In this document: positions 27,193 to 35,053 of the stretch, piece after piece
Layout: every line of letters starts with the position of its first letter
How positions within the stretch are numbered: the stretch's first letter is position 1
Assembly: GCA_947627625.1 (NCBI GenBank)
Contig: CANQWR010000001.1
Span: 244,448-308,447, forward strand
Origin: an uncultured Ruminococcus sp.
Lineage (GTDB): Bacteria; Bacillota; Clostridia; Oscillospirales; Ruminococcaceae
Direction of reading: 5' to 3'
Length of the DNA stretch: 64,000 bases
Notes under the pieces: generated by a model
Told to the model about the DNA's origin: nothing
The model's input: only the letters and a program-made list of their open reading frames with translations
The model's database searches: none
Translations under genes and position numbers: made by a program

Positions 27193-27781
27193 TTGTTTCA
27201 GCCCCCTTTCTCAGTCTTTCTATATATTCAACAGGATCTCCGCAAGTCATAAAGCCGCTCATAACACAGGCACCGTCCGCACCCGCTTTTACAATCTGAC
27301 TTATATTTTCGGGACTTATTCCCCCTATGGCATACACGGGAATTTTCACCGCATTGCAGACCCGTTTCAGGAAATCAAGCCCACGGGGGGCGAGACCTTT
27401 TTTGCAGTCCGTTTCAAAAATATGACCTGCTATGACGTAATTCACGCCCATTTTTTCGGCTTCCACGGCTTCATTGACGGAGTGGACCGAGACACCTGCA
27501 AATCTGGCGGAATCAATATCTTTCGGGTTGATACTCCGTAACGCAGGCATTGTCATATGAACATCGCTGAACCTGTCAAAACTCCTGTACATACTGCACG
27601 GTACGCCGTATCTGTTGCCTGTTTCAAGTATTTCGGACGCTGTTCTGATATAGTCCTCATAACTGCAATCTTTATCACGGAATATTATTCTGTCGGGCTT
27701 TGCGGACGCTATTTTTTCTATTCTTGTCAGAAAATCCTCTTTGCAGGACTTCCTGTCCGTGACACAAATTATCTTAAACAT
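27176..27781 (-). CDS. ThiE/TenI-like protein (thiamine phosphate synthase paralogue)
   Basis: A protein of about 201 residues with the ThiE/TenI barrel pattern: FKIICVTDRK, RIIFRDKDCSYEDY (where ThiE has QLREKD), VSVHSVNEAVEAEKMGVNYVIAGHIFETDCKKGLAPRGLDFL and IPVYAIGGISPENI. The GHIFETxxKxGLAPRGL segment is closer to TenI-type thiazole tautomerases than to true ThiE (family knowledge). A complete ThiE is fused in the next gene, so a TenI-like role in preparing the thiazole is the better guess. The ATG at 27781 is preferred over 27793 because the family starts there; it overlaps the thiH end. Confidence 0.82.
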   Translation of the reverse strand: MFKIICVTDRKSCKEDFLTRIEKIASAKPDRIIFRDKDCSYEDYIRTASEILETGNRYGVPCSMYRSFDRFSDVHMTMPALRSINPKDIDSARFAGVSVHSVNEAVEAEKMGVNYVIAGHIFETDCKKGLAPRGLDFLKRVCNAVKIPVYAIGGISPENISQIVKAGADGACVMSGFMTCGDPVEYIERLRKGAETSEKSR

Positions 27782-29027
27782 AGAGATAGTCATTCAGCAC
27801 GGGCTGTAAACCCTCACCGGACATATCGTCGTACATCTTCTGAAAACTCCGTGAGTCGTTTATCTCAAACTGCTCGTCACCCTCTGCCGAACTGTTCCCC
27901 TTTCCTGTGTATTTGCTCTCGTGGTCGCCTATGCCTGTTGAAACTCCTGCTGAAACTTTTGTCGCACAGATTTTTACAATGCCGTTTCTGAAATCCTCAC
28001 TCTCTCTTGAAGAGACTGTTATACCCGCAAACGGCAGAAAAATCCTGTACGCACAGAGAATCTGACAGAGCTGTTTTTCCCCGACATCAAGCGGATTTAT
28101 ATTGCCGTTGTTGATGATAGGGCGGAGACGTGGACAGGACAGGGAAATTTCGGCGTGCGGGTATTTTCTTTGCAGATAAAAAGCGTGGAGAGCTGTTGCG
28201 AGTGCATCTTTGCGGAAGTCCGATAGACCTAAAAGTGCAGAAAACGCAACACCTCTCATACCGCCCATAAGAGCACGCTCCTGAGCTTCAAACCTGTACG
28301 GAAAGACACGCTTGTGACCTGCAAGGTGGAGAGTTTCGTACTTGTCGGAGTTGTAAGTCTCCTGAAAGACCGTCACATAGTCCGCACCGCACTCGTGGAG
28401 ATACTTGTACTCTTCAGTGTTTACGGGGTAAATTTCAAGTCCGACCATTCTGAAATATTTTCGTGCGAGTTTGCAGGCTTCACCTATATATTCAACGTCA
28501 CTCTTTGCACGGCTTTCACCAGTCAGAATTAAAATTTCCTCCATACCGCTTTTAGCTATGACCTGCATTTCGTGTTCAATCTGTTCTGGGGAGAGTTTCA
28601 TACGGCGTATGTGGTTGTACCTGTTGAAACCGCAGTACACGCAGTAATTTTCGCAGTAGTTTGCGATATACAGGGGAGTGAAAATATATACAGTGTTCCC
28701 GAAATGTTTTCTTGTTTCAAGCCTTGCCTTTTCAGCCATTTTTTCAAGAAAAGGCTGACCGGCAGGGGAGAGGAGTGCCTTAAAATCTTCAACGGAGCAG
28801 GTGTCGTGCTGTAGAGCCCTCAAAACATCTTTAGACGTGTAAATACTGTAGTCATAATCTGAGACCTGCTCCAGAACTTTCTGCATAATATCGGACTTTA
28901 TCTGCTCCATGCCGTCCATGTACTCCATGTGATTTGTACGGCTTGCGGGGTTGTTTTCAAGCTCGTGCTTTTTTTTCAGGGCACTCTCAGAAAGCCCGTC
29001 CGGATCTATAAAATAATTATTCTCCAC
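27774..29027 (-). CDS. thiH: 2-iminoacetate synthase ThiH (tyrosine lyase)
   Basis: A 417-residue radical SAM enzyme that splits tyrosine into dehydroglycine and p-cresol, supplying the glycine part of the thiazole without oxygen. The cluster motif C-ENY-C-VY-C lies near residue 128, preceded by VYIFTPLYIANYCENYC, and GMEEILILTGESR, ADYVTVFQETYN and SCPRLRP follow, all ThiH-like. Use of ThiH instead of the oxidase ThiO fits an anaerobe. It overlaps the preceding unknown gene by 11 bases and the following thiE-like gene slightly. Confidence 0.94.
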   Translation of the reverse strand: MENNYFIDPDGLSESALKKKHELENNPASRTNHMEYMDGMEQIKSDIMQKVLEQVSDYDYSIYTSKDVLRALQHDTCSVEDFKALLSPAGQPFLEKMAEKARLETRKHFGNTVYIFTPLYIANYCENYCVYCGFNRYNHIRRMKLSPEQIEHEMQVIAKSGMEEILILTGESRAKSDVEYIGEACKLARKYFRMVGLEIYPVNTEEYKYLHECGADYVTVFQETYNSDKYETLHLAGHKRVFPYRFEAQERALMGGMRGVAFSALLGLSDFRKDALATALHAFYLQRKYPHAEISLSCPRLRPIINNGNINPLDVGEKQLCQILCAYRIFLPFAGITVSSRESEDFRNGIVKICATKVSAGVSTGIGDHESKYTGKGNSSAEGDEQFEINDSRSFQKMYDDMSGEGLQPVLNDYLYV

Positions 29028-29403
29028 TTTTTTCGCCCTCTTTGTAAATTATATTCTCAAAAAATCTGTAGGCATCGGAGTTTTCAAACTCCTCGCAGAT
29101 TTTCAGGATTTTGTCCCTGCTGTATTCTCCGCCTATGAACCAGCTCCAGAGAAGTTCATAAATTTTGTCCTCACGCTCATCGACAAAAAATTTGCAAGCC
29201 TTTTCATCGGGTTCGTTGGTGCTACAGTCCATATCTTCACTGTATCTTGCACAGTCCTCACAGGTAAATTGCGGAGGTGTCAGGTATTGGCAATTTTCCT
29301 CTGCCTTGGTGACAAAGTGGAATGCGGGGAGACTGCACACGCCGTACCCCTCCGTACCTGTTTTCCAATATTTTTCGCAGTCCTTGCATTTGAGTTCTAT
29401 CAT
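29017..29403 (-). CDS. Cysteine-rich unknown protein inside the thiamine operon
   Basis: A 128-residue protein with paired cysteines: C-KD-C at the start (IELKCKDCEKYW), CSLP, NCQYL, then FTCEDCARYSEDMDC and KACKFF in the middle. The second half is acidic and helical with no cysteines (ELLWSWFIGGEYSRDKILKICEEFENSD has one). The repeated C-x2-C pattern suggests zinc or Fe-S binding; no named family is recognised. It lies 15 bases after thiG and overlaps thiH by 11 bases, so it is cotranslated with the thiazole enzymes. A role at the ThiG-ThiH step is inference only. Confidence 0.78.
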   Translation of the reverse strand: MIELKCKDCEKYWKTGTEGYGVCSLPAFHFVTKAEENCQYLTPPQFTCEDCARYSEDMDCSTNEPDEKACKFFVDEREDKIYELLWSWFIGGEYSRDKILKICEEFENSDAYRFFENIIYKEGEKSGE

Positions 29404-29418
29404 AGTCTTCCCCCTTGC

Positions 29419-30192
29419 TTAGTCGTGCAGAAAACCAGTGAGCGTGTCGGACGGCGAACCTCCACGCATGAGTACTCTTCCCAGACCGGACAGATACGCC
29501 TTTCTGCCTGCCTCAACAGCCTGTCTGAACGCCTCAGCCATAACAGGCAAGTCTCCTGCTGTGGCAAGGGCGGTGTTGCACATGACGGCAGCCGCACCCA
29601 TTTCCATAGCCTCACAAGCCTGTGACGGTCTTCCTATGCCCGCATCGACTATTATGGGCAAGTCGATTTCGTCTATGAGAATTTGTATGAAATCCTTTGT
29701 GGCAAGTCCCTTGTTTGAGCCTATGGGGGACGCAAGCGGCATTACGGAGACTGCTCCCGCATTGACCAGATCCCTTGCGGTGTTCAGATCGGGGTACATA
29801 TACGGCATTACAAGAAAACCCTCTTTAGCGAGAATTTCCGTAGCCTTTACAGTTTCCGCATTGTCGGGGAGCAGGTATTTTGTGTCACGCATTATCTCTA
29901 TTTTCACGAAGTCCCCGCAACCGAGTTCCCTTGCAAGGCGTGCTATTCTGACCGCCTCCTGTGCATTTCTTGCACCCGAAGTGTTCGGGAGCAGGGTAAC
30001 GCCCTTTGGAATGAAGTCGAGAATATTTTCGTGTTCTTTTGTGTTTGCACGTCGCACGGAGAGAGTTATTATCTCCGCACCCGCATATTTTACGGCAGAT
30101 TCTATCAGGGTCAGGGAGTACTTTCCCGAACCAAGTATAAATCTTGAATTGAACTCGTGACCGCCTATCACGAGTTTGTCGCTGTTTTGCAT
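29419..30192 (-). CDS. thiG: Thiazole synthase ThiG
   Basis: A 257-residue TIM-barrel enzyme that builds the thiazole phosphate from deoxyxylulose phosphate, dehydroglycine and sulfur on ThiS. The start [21 protein letters not shown], the Schiff-base region VKIEIMRD, the phosphate loops [14 protein letters not shown] and [29 protein letters not shown] are diagnostic. It follows thiS by about 50 bases. AGGAG precedes the start. The long plus-strand ORF 29438-30160 is its antisense shadow. Confidence 0.96.
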   Translation of the reverse strand: MQNSDKLVIGGHEFNSRFILGSGKYSLTLIESAVKYAGAEIITLSVRRANTKEHENILDFIPKGVTLLPNTSGARNAQEAVRIARLARELGCGDFVKIEIMRDTKYLLPDNAETVKATEILAKEGFLVMPYMYPDLNTARDLVNAGAVSVMPLASPIGSNKGLATKDFIQILIDEIDLPIIVDAGIGRPSQACEAMEMGAAAVMCNTALATAGDLPVMAEAFRQAVEAGRKAYLSGLGRVLMRGGSPSDTLTGFLHD

Positions 30193-30244
30193 AAAGGTCT
30201 CCTCCCGAAAAAATTAAATTAGATTAAATTAAATTAAAATAATA

Positions 30245-30439
30245 TTAACCTCCACCCATGAACATGACTATCTCTATGCAGTCTCCGTCACGGACTACAG
30301 TGCTGTCGTAATCGCATTTTGAGACTATTTTTTCGTTCAGCTCAACTGCGACACGCTCCCTTTCGTAGCCGTTTTCAAGGACGATCTCAGCGACAGTTTT
30401 ACCGTCTGCCTGACAGTTCTCTCCGTTTACTCTGACCAT
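30245..30439 (-). CDS. thiS: Sulfur carrier protein ThiS
   Basis: A 64-residue ubiquitin-like protein: MVRVNGENCQADGKTVAEIVLENG ... VAVELNEKIVSKCDYDSTVVRDGDCIEIVMFMGGG. The C-terminal GG (here GGG) is the site adenylated and converted to thiocarboxylate for thiazole synthesis. The ORF track starts 24 codons earlier, inside the riboswitch terminator, while GGAGGTG sits just before the ATG at 30439. It is the first gene after the TPP riboswitch. No thiF, which normally adenylates ThiS, is present in this operon. Confidence 0.93.
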   Translation of the reverse strand: MVRVNGENCQADGKTVAEIVLENGYERERVAVELNEKIVSKCDYDSTVVRDGDCIEIVMFMGGG

Positions 30440-30476
30440 ATATTTCACCTCCGTGTTTTTTCTCGGACACAGGACA

Positions 30477-30509
30477 CAAAAATCGGAGCTGTTTGGAAAA
30501 AACAGCTCC
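30477..30509 (-). terminator. Riboswitch-controlled intrinsic terminator
   Basis: Minus-strand GGAGCTGTTT / AAACAGCTCC stem followed by GATTTTTG lies between the TPP aptamer and thiS. This is the expected expression platform: ligand binding favours termination. Confidence 0.82.
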
Positions 30510-30537
30510 ACGAAAAAATTTTTTCTTGAAATGGTTC

Positions 30538-30626
30538 TGTTTTCCCTGCGTTGGCATTATCCAAATCAGGTAAAAAGGGTCGAGAGCTGAAGCTCTCCTC
30601 TCAGCCTGAAACACAAGCTCCCCGAA
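30538..30626 (-). promoter_or_regulatory. TPP riboswitch (THI element)
   Basis: The minus strand reads GGGGAGCTTG...CAGGCTGAGAGGAG...CTCGACCC...ACCTGATTTGGATAATGCCAACGCAGGGAAAAC. CTGAGA, ACCTGAT and GGATAATGCCAACGCAGGGAA are the conserved pyrimidine and pyrophosphate sensor cores of the THI box. It controls the seven-gene thiamine operon through the adjacent terminator. Confidence 0.97.
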
Positions 30627-30655
30627 CAATCCGGATTTTGTAAATTACGGTAAAT

Positions 30656-30684
30656 ATTATAGCACATTTTTCACAGTCTGTCAA
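30656..30684 (-). promoter_or_regulatory. Sigma-A promoter of the thiamine operon
   Basis: Minus-strand perfect TTGACA, 17-base spacer, perfect TATAAT, about 30 bases upstream of the TPP aptamer. Confidence 0.88.
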
Positions 30685-30741
30685 GGTGTGAAGAGTGCAT
30701 AAAAAACGCACATTATTTTTGTGTATCATGACAAAAAATAT

Positions 30742-31251
30742 TCACGGTTCGCACTCAACGGCTCTGCCAAGTCGCAAACTCTCCCGACAGTCAAGATACC
30801 TTTGGTTTGAACTTCCTCTGAATTTTGTGTTCCAACTCTTGAGTTTTATGACGAACTCCCCATCTATCAGAAAATCGGTCACGGCGAGGAGTTTCCCCCA
30901 ACCGTCTTTGTCCATATTTTCATAAAGCTCCTCAAATTTATAGCCGGTGTAGGTGACGACATTCAGCCCCATTGATTTTATTTTTTCCCCCAGAACGGCG
31001 AGAGATTCAGCCTGACAGAACGGTTCGCCGCCACTGAAAGTCACGCCATCGAGGAGAGGATTTGATTTGATTTTTTTAATAAGACGTTCTCCCGTGACGA
31101 CATATCCCCCGTCAAAATCGTGAGTTTGCGGGTTGTGACAGCCCTTGCAGTTGTGCGGACAGCCCTGAGTAAAGATAGTGAACCTTATCCCCGGACCGTC
31201 CACAATTGAGTCATTTATAGTCCCGGCTATTCTGATTGAAATTTCTCTCAT
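30742..31251 (-). CDS. nrdG: Anaerobic ribonucleotide reductase activating protein NrdG
   Basis: A 169-residue radical SAM activase that puts the glycyl radical on NrdD. The motif C-PHN-C-KG-C (TQGCPHNCKGCHNPQTH, near residue 30) binds the [4Fe-4S] cluster, DGPGIRFTIF precedes it and VTFSGGEPFCQAESL is the SAM-binding GGEP. Its ATG overlaps the nrdD stop (ATGA), so it is coupled. Cells using this pair make dNTPs under strict anaerobiosis. Confidence 0.95.
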   Translation of the reverse strand: MREISIRIAGTINDSIVDGPGIRFTIFTQGCPHNCKGCHNPQTHDFDGGYVVTGERLIKKIKSNPLLDGVTFSGGEPFCQAESLAVLGEKIKSMGLNVVTYTGYKFEELYENMDKDGWGKLLAVTDFLIDGEFVIKLKSWNTKFRGSSNQRYLDCRESLRLGRAVECEP

Positions 31252-33524
31252 AGTGTGCGTTCAGCCCTGTCGCCATCTGCATCGGGACAGCAAGTTGCAC
31301 GGCGTATTCTGTCAAAAGCCACGTTTTCATAGTGTTCACGTCTTCCGCAGTAGGGACAGGTGTCCCCTATGATACCCGTGTAACCGCAGCATGGGTCACG
31401 GTCAACGGGGTGGTTTATAGCCCCGTAGCCTATGCCCGACTCTTTCATACAGCGTACAATCTTCTCAAAGGCGTCGAGATTTTGGAGAGGGTCTCCGTCG
31501 AGTTCAATATAGCTTATGTGACCCGCATTTGTGAGTTCATGATAGGGAGCTTCTATTTTGATTTTCTCAAACGCACTTATGGGGTAGTACACAGGCACAT
31601 GGAAAGAATTTGTATAATAGTCACGGTCTGTGACACCCTCTATTATGCCGTACCTCTTCTTGTCCATGCGGACAAATCTTCCCGATAGACCCTCCGCAGG
31701 TGTTGCAAGGAGTGAGAAGTTGAGACCTGTCCTTGCGGACTCCTCATCAAGTCTCTTACGCATAGCGGTTATTATTTCAAGACCGAGTTCACGGGCTTCT
31801 TCACTCTCACCGTGGTGTGAACCTATGAGAGCTTTGAGAGCTTCCGCAAGACCTATGAACCCGACGGAGAGCGTACCGTGTTTGAGAATTTCGCCTATAG
31901 TGTCATCATAGGAGAGTTTGTCCGAGTCAATCCAGATACCCTGTCCCATGAGGAACGGGAAGTTTTTGACTTTTTTCTGTGACTGTATACGGAACCTGTG
32001 CATAAGCTGATCTATACACAAGTCCATCATCTCATCAAGTCTGTCAAAGAACATACCGACATTGTGGTCGGACTCTATAGCTATTCGGGGGAGGTTTATT
32101 GAAGTGAAGCTTAAATTTCCCCTGCCCGTCACTATTTGTCTTGACTTGTCGTAATTGTTGCTGATAACTCTTGTCCTGCACCCCATATAGGCTATTTCGG
32201 TGTCGGGACAACCCTCTTTGTAGTACTGCAAATTGTAGGGAGCGTCTATAAAAGAAAAATTCGGGAAGAGTCTCTTTGCGGAGACTCTGCAAGCAAGTCT
32301 GAACAAATCATAATTGGGGTCTTCGGGATTGTAATTGACACCCTCTTTTATCTTGAAAATGTGAATCGGGAAGATAGGAGTTTCACCGTTGCCGAGACCC
32401 GCTTCCTGTGCGAGGAGTACATTTTTTATGACCATTCTGCCTTCGGGGGAGGTGTCCGTGCCGTAATTTATTGAGCTAAAAGGAGTCTGTGCCCCTGCAC
32501 GGCTGTTCATGGTGTTGAGATTGTGAATAAGAGCTTCCATAGCCTGATAAGCAGCCCTGTCGGTTTCCTTTTCGGCATTTTTGAGTGCGAATTTCTGAAT
32601 TTTCACAGCGGTCTCACTGTCCGTGTAGTTCAGCAGAAATTGGAGTTCCTTTTCCTGATAGCCGTTGTTGTTTGCTAAAACGGGTTTCAGACCGTATTTT
32701 TCATAAATTTCTTTTCTGATATTTTCGGCAGTACCGTCAGGAGCATTGCACATCAGGGACAACGCCCTTGCTATATTTTGGGTGTATCTGTGGTCGTAGG
32801 TCTTTTTTATGCCCTCCGACATTGCATAATCGAAAGTCGGGATACTCTGACCGCCGTGCTGGTCGTTCTGGTTGGACTGTATAGCGATACAGGCGAGAGC
32901 GGAGTAACTTGAAATATCGTTTGGTTCACGCAGATAGCCGTGACCCGTTGAGAAGCCGTTGTGGAATAGTTTTGTCAAATCTATCTGGGAGCAGGTAGTT
33001 GTCAGGGTGTAGAAATCGAGGTCGTGAATATGAATGTCGCCCTCACGGTGAGCCTTGGCGTGTTTTGGGTCGAGGACGTACATCTCGTAATACTCTTTTG
33101 CGGAGACAGAGCCGTATTTGAGCATAGTACCCATAGCTGTGTCACCGTCTATATTGGCGTTCTCACGCTTTATATCGCTGTCTTTTGCGGAACTGAAAGT
33201 CAGCTCATTGAGTACGCACATCAGATTTGTCTTCATCTCTCTTGAGCGTGTACGTTCGTATCTGTACAATATATAAGCCTTTGCGGTGCGGGCGTGACCA
33301 TTTTCAATCAGAGTTTTTTCAACAAGGTCCTGAATTTCCTCTACAGTGGGAATTTTGTCGGGGTGTATTTTTTCATAGGTTTTGCAGACTTCCACCGCCA
33401 CGTCCATAGCGGTGTTGAAATCGGAACCGCCGCAGGACTGTGCGGACTTGAAAACGGCGTTTGCGATTTTTTCTATATTGAACGGCACTTTTCTGCCGTC
33501 TCTCTTTATTATATGTATTATCAT
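31248..33524 (-). CDS. nrdD: Anaerobic ribonucleoside-triphosphate reductase NrdD, odd C-terminus
   Basis: A 758-residue class III reductase. An ATP-cone lies at about 1-90 (MIIHIIKRDGRKVPFNIEKIANAV), then the catalytic barrel with GDIHIHDLDFY, CIAIQSNQNDQHGGQS, NTMNSRAGAQTPFSSINYGTD and NLSFTSINLPRIA. The zinc site is near the end (DPCCGYTGIIGDTCPYCGRRE). The tail after FDRIRR reads ATCCPDADGDRAERTL and lacks the glycyl-radical motif (R-x-x-GYL) expected there; see findings. GGAGGTATGTCT precedes the ATG at 33524, so the 36-codon ORF extension is rejected. Cotranscribed with nrdG. Confidence 0.92.
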   Translation of the reverse strand: MIIHIIKRDGRKVPFNIEKIANAVFKSAQSCGGSDFNTAMDVAVEVCKTYEKIHPDKIPTVEEIQDLVEKTLIENGHARTAKAYILYRYERTRSREMKTNLMCVLNELTFSSAKDSDIKRENANIDGDTAMGTMLKYGSVSAKEYYEMYVLDPKHAKAHREGDIHIHDLDFYTLTTTCSQIDLTKLFHNGFSTGHGYLREPNDISSYSALACIAIQSNQNDQHGGQSIPTFDYAMSEGIKKTYDHRYTQNIARALSLMCNAPDGTAENIRKEIYEKYGLKPVLANNNGYQEKELQFLLNYTDSETAVKIQKFALKNAEKETDRAAYQAMEALIHNLNTMNSRAGAQTPFSSINYGTDTSPEGRMVIKNVLLAQEAGLGNGETPIFPIHIFKIKEGVNYNPEDPNYDLFRLACRVSAKRLFPNFSFIDAPYNLQYYKEGCPDTEIAYMGCRTRVISNNYDKSRQIVTGRGNLSFTSINLPRIAIESDHNVGMFFDRLDEMMDLCIDQLMHRFRIQSQKKVKNFPFLMGQGIWIDSDKLSYDDTIGEILKHGTLSVGFIGLAEALKALIGSHHGESEEARELGLEIITAMRKRLDEESARTGLNFSLLATPAEGLSGRFVRMDKKRYGIIEGVTDRDYYTNSFHVPVYYPISAFEKIKIEAPYHELTNAGHISYIELDGDPLQNLDAFEKIVRCMKESGIGYGAINHPVDRDPCCGYTGIIGDTCPYCGRREHYENVAFDRIRRATCCPDADGDRAERTL

Positions 33525-33539
33525 AGACATACCTCCGTA

Positions 33540-33555
33540 ACACAATATATAGTGA
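33540..33555 (-). promoter_or_regulatory. NrdR-box-like palindrome in the nrdD leader
   Basis: ACACAATATATAGTGA matches the NrdR box pattern ACACwATATATwGTGT at most positions. It lies between the promoter and the nrdD ribosome site. NrdR control is usual for nrd operons; only one good box is seen in position. Confidence 0.5.
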
Positions 33556-33578
33556 TGAAAATGACCCGTGCATATATT

Positions 33579-33607
33579 AGTATAGACCATATTTTCTCTG
33601 TTGTCAA
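33579..33607 (-). promoter_or_regulatory. Sigma-A promoter of nrdD-nrdG
   Basis: Minus-strand TTGACA, 17-base spacer, TATACT. The -35 overlaps an AT-rich inverted repeat, TCAATTGTATATATGCACAATTGA (33605-33628), half of which (CAATTGTGCATATA) recurs at 33647 and could bind a regulator. Confidence 0.75.
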
Positions 33608-33714
33608 TTGTATATATGCACAATTGAAACAAAAATAAAAGGGGTACAATTGTGCATATAGACCGATAATTGTTTTAAGAATTGAGTTTTTGGCTATATT
33701 TCGTAAAACGAGTT

Positions 33715-33754
33715 AAAAAATTAGACACACCACTATATATAGTGATGTGTCTAA
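33715..33754 (-). terminator. Terminator of the SGNH gene with an embedded NrdR-like core
   Basis: Minus-strand TTAGACACA-CACTATATATAGTG-TGTGTCTAA forms one long stem and is followed by TTTTTT, five bases after the SGNH stop. The centre CACTATATATAGTG also resembles an NrdR box, but the hairpin with T-run explains it better. Confidence 0.8.
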
Positions 33755-33758
33755 TAAA

Positions 33759-34640
33759 CTACACGGTGTGAGTCTGTATATATCCGACAATCTGCTTGTA
33801 ACCGTCAGCCGAAAGGGAGAGGGTTTCATAGGACCAGAATTTTTCGTCGAGAATACCGCTGTCGTTTTTGAGTGTGGAATTTGTGTCAATGCAGAACACT
33901 CCGAGACTGTCCGCAAGGGAGAGAAGTTTTTGGTTGTATTCGTCTATGAGAGCATTTGTGGCGGTTTCGGTGTCGTATATCAGTGGGGGCAGGAGCATGA
34001 CATATATTTTCATTGACGGCAGAGCCGAGTGGAGTTCGGTGACGAGAGTTCTGACGGAATTTATCATGTCGTCTGTTGCGGACGAACCTACGTCCGAGCC
34101 GAGCATTAGGTAGAGAATTTCGGGCTTTTTTATTTTGACAGTGTCATAGACGGTGACAGTGCCGTAACTGCTCTCAACCTTTGCGGACGTGCAGTTTACG
34201 GCGTTCAGGTCTGAACTTGTGAAAACGTCCTTGAAAGAGCCGTAAGACATCATCTTGTTCAGTGTGGAGTCCGTGACGAGACAGCAGTTTTCAAAGTATT
34301 CGGCATCAACGGCAGGGGATTCGGGAATAGGGTTTGAGACCGTGACGGGAACTTGACCGTCTCCGCTGTCCTCCGTCTGTGTGGACTGTGAATTTTCGGT
34401 GGCCGTCGCAACGGGGGAGGTGTTCACGGTCGATTCGGTGACAATGGTGTCCTGAAACTCATTTTTGAAGAAGTCCTCATTTATGTTCACGGTAATCATG
34501 TAGAGGAAAAAACAGGCTGTGAACGAGAGTAGGAAAATTGTGAACATCACTCCAAATCTGAAACGCATTTTCGGTCTGAAGCGTTTTTTCCCCGAGGACT
34601 TTTTGAGATTTCTCCTCTTTTTTTGGATATTTTTTTGCAT
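33759..34640 (-). CDS. Membrane-anchored SGNH/GDSL-hydrolase-like protein
   Basis: A 293-residue protein with a very basic N-terminus (KKRRNLKKSSGKKRFRPKMRFRF), one membrane helix (about 31-52) and an exterior Thr/Ser/Gln-rich linker to about 105. The domain that follows has the SGNH layout: LVTDSTLNKMMSYG in place of GDS, ILYLMLGSDVG as a later block and LSLSADGYKQIVGYI at the end, where active members usually have a D-x-x-H. The expected catalytic His is not visible, so activity is doubtful. Such proteins modify cell-surface glycans (family knowledge). The ATG at 34640 lies a proper distance after GGAG; the first ATG is too close. Confidence 0.78.
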   Translation of the reverse strand: MQKNIQKKRRNLKKSSGKKRFRPKMRFRFGVMFTIFLLSFTACFFLYMITVNINEDFFKNEFQDTIVTESTVNTSPVATATENSQSTQTEDSGDGQVPVTVSNPIPESPAVDAEYFENCCLVTDSTLNKMMSYGSFKDVFTSSDLNAVNCTSAKVESSYGTVTVYDTVKIKKPEILYLMLGSDVGSSATDDMINSVRTLVTELHSALPSMKIYVMLLPPLIYDTETATNALIDEYNQKLLSLADSLGVFCIDTNSTLKNDSGILDEKFWSYETLSLSADGYKQIVGYIQTHTV

Positions 34641-34696
34641 AACGATCATCTCCGCAGACTATATTACAGTAAGAAAAATAAAAACAAGGCAATTAT

Positions 34697-34725
34697 ATTA
34701 TACCTTTTTTTCTGAAAATTTGCAA
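34697..34725 (-). promoter_or_regulatory. Promoter of the SGNH gene
   Basis: Minus-strand TTGCAA, 17-base spacer, TATAAT, about 55 bases upstream of the start codon. Confidence 0.6.
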
Positions 34726-34847
34726 GTGTTTTTGGGACAATAAAATTTTGCGATTTGGACTTATTGTTGATTATGCACAATAAAACGTCTCGTATTTTCC
34801 GGAAAAGCGGAGAAAAAACGGCGTTTCGGGGTAGGGGAGAGGTGAAT

Positions 34848-34949
34848 TTTTGTGCATTGTGTACAAAAGCCGTATTTCACGGAACAGTCTTTTCGGGAAC
34901 GGTCATTATATCGGGGAGTGCAGTAAATTTTGTGCAATTAAGTACAAAA
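34848..34949 (+). promoter_or_regulatory. Two imperfect palindromes upstream of kptA-nadE
   Basis: TTTTGTGCATTGTGTACAAAA (34848-34868) and TTTTGTGCAATTAAGTACAAAA (34928-34949) share the arms TTTTGTGCA and GTACAAAA and begin 80 bases apart. The second ends six bases before the -35. They look like a paired operator; the regulator is unknown. The rest of gap 34641-35053 holds only promoters and AT-rich DNA. Confidence 0.5.
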
Positions 34950-34955
34950 TAGATA

Positions 34956-34984
34956 TTGACACCCGTTCGGATATGTGATATTAT
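34956..34984 (+). promoter_or_regulatory. Sigma-A promoter of the kptA-nadE operon
   Basis: Perfect TTGACA, 17-base spacer, TGa extension and TATTAT, 70 bases before the kptA start. Confidence 0.8.
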
Positions 34985-35053
34985 ATAAAAAAGCCGTTTT
35001 CTGCACACGGGCAGAAGCGTGTGTGCCTGAATGGGGAGTGGGAGGCGATAGGC

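Noticed and set aside
29438-30160. Plus-strand ORF of 240 residues opposite thiG
   Set aside because: It is antisense to an unmistakable ThiG, has no ribosome site and no recognisable domain.
33726-33745. CACTATATATAGTG as a second true NrdR box
   Set aside because: It is the centre of a long stem followed by six T residues right after the SGNH stop, so a terminator explains it first.
34755-34952. Plus-strand ORF of 65 residues between the SGNH gene and kptA
   Set aside because: No ribosome site, no family resemblance, and it covers the palindromes of the promoter region.
35021-35053. ATG start for kptA at 35021
   Set aside because: It lies in the untranslated leader; GGAGGCGATA points to GTG at 35054, where family similarity begins.
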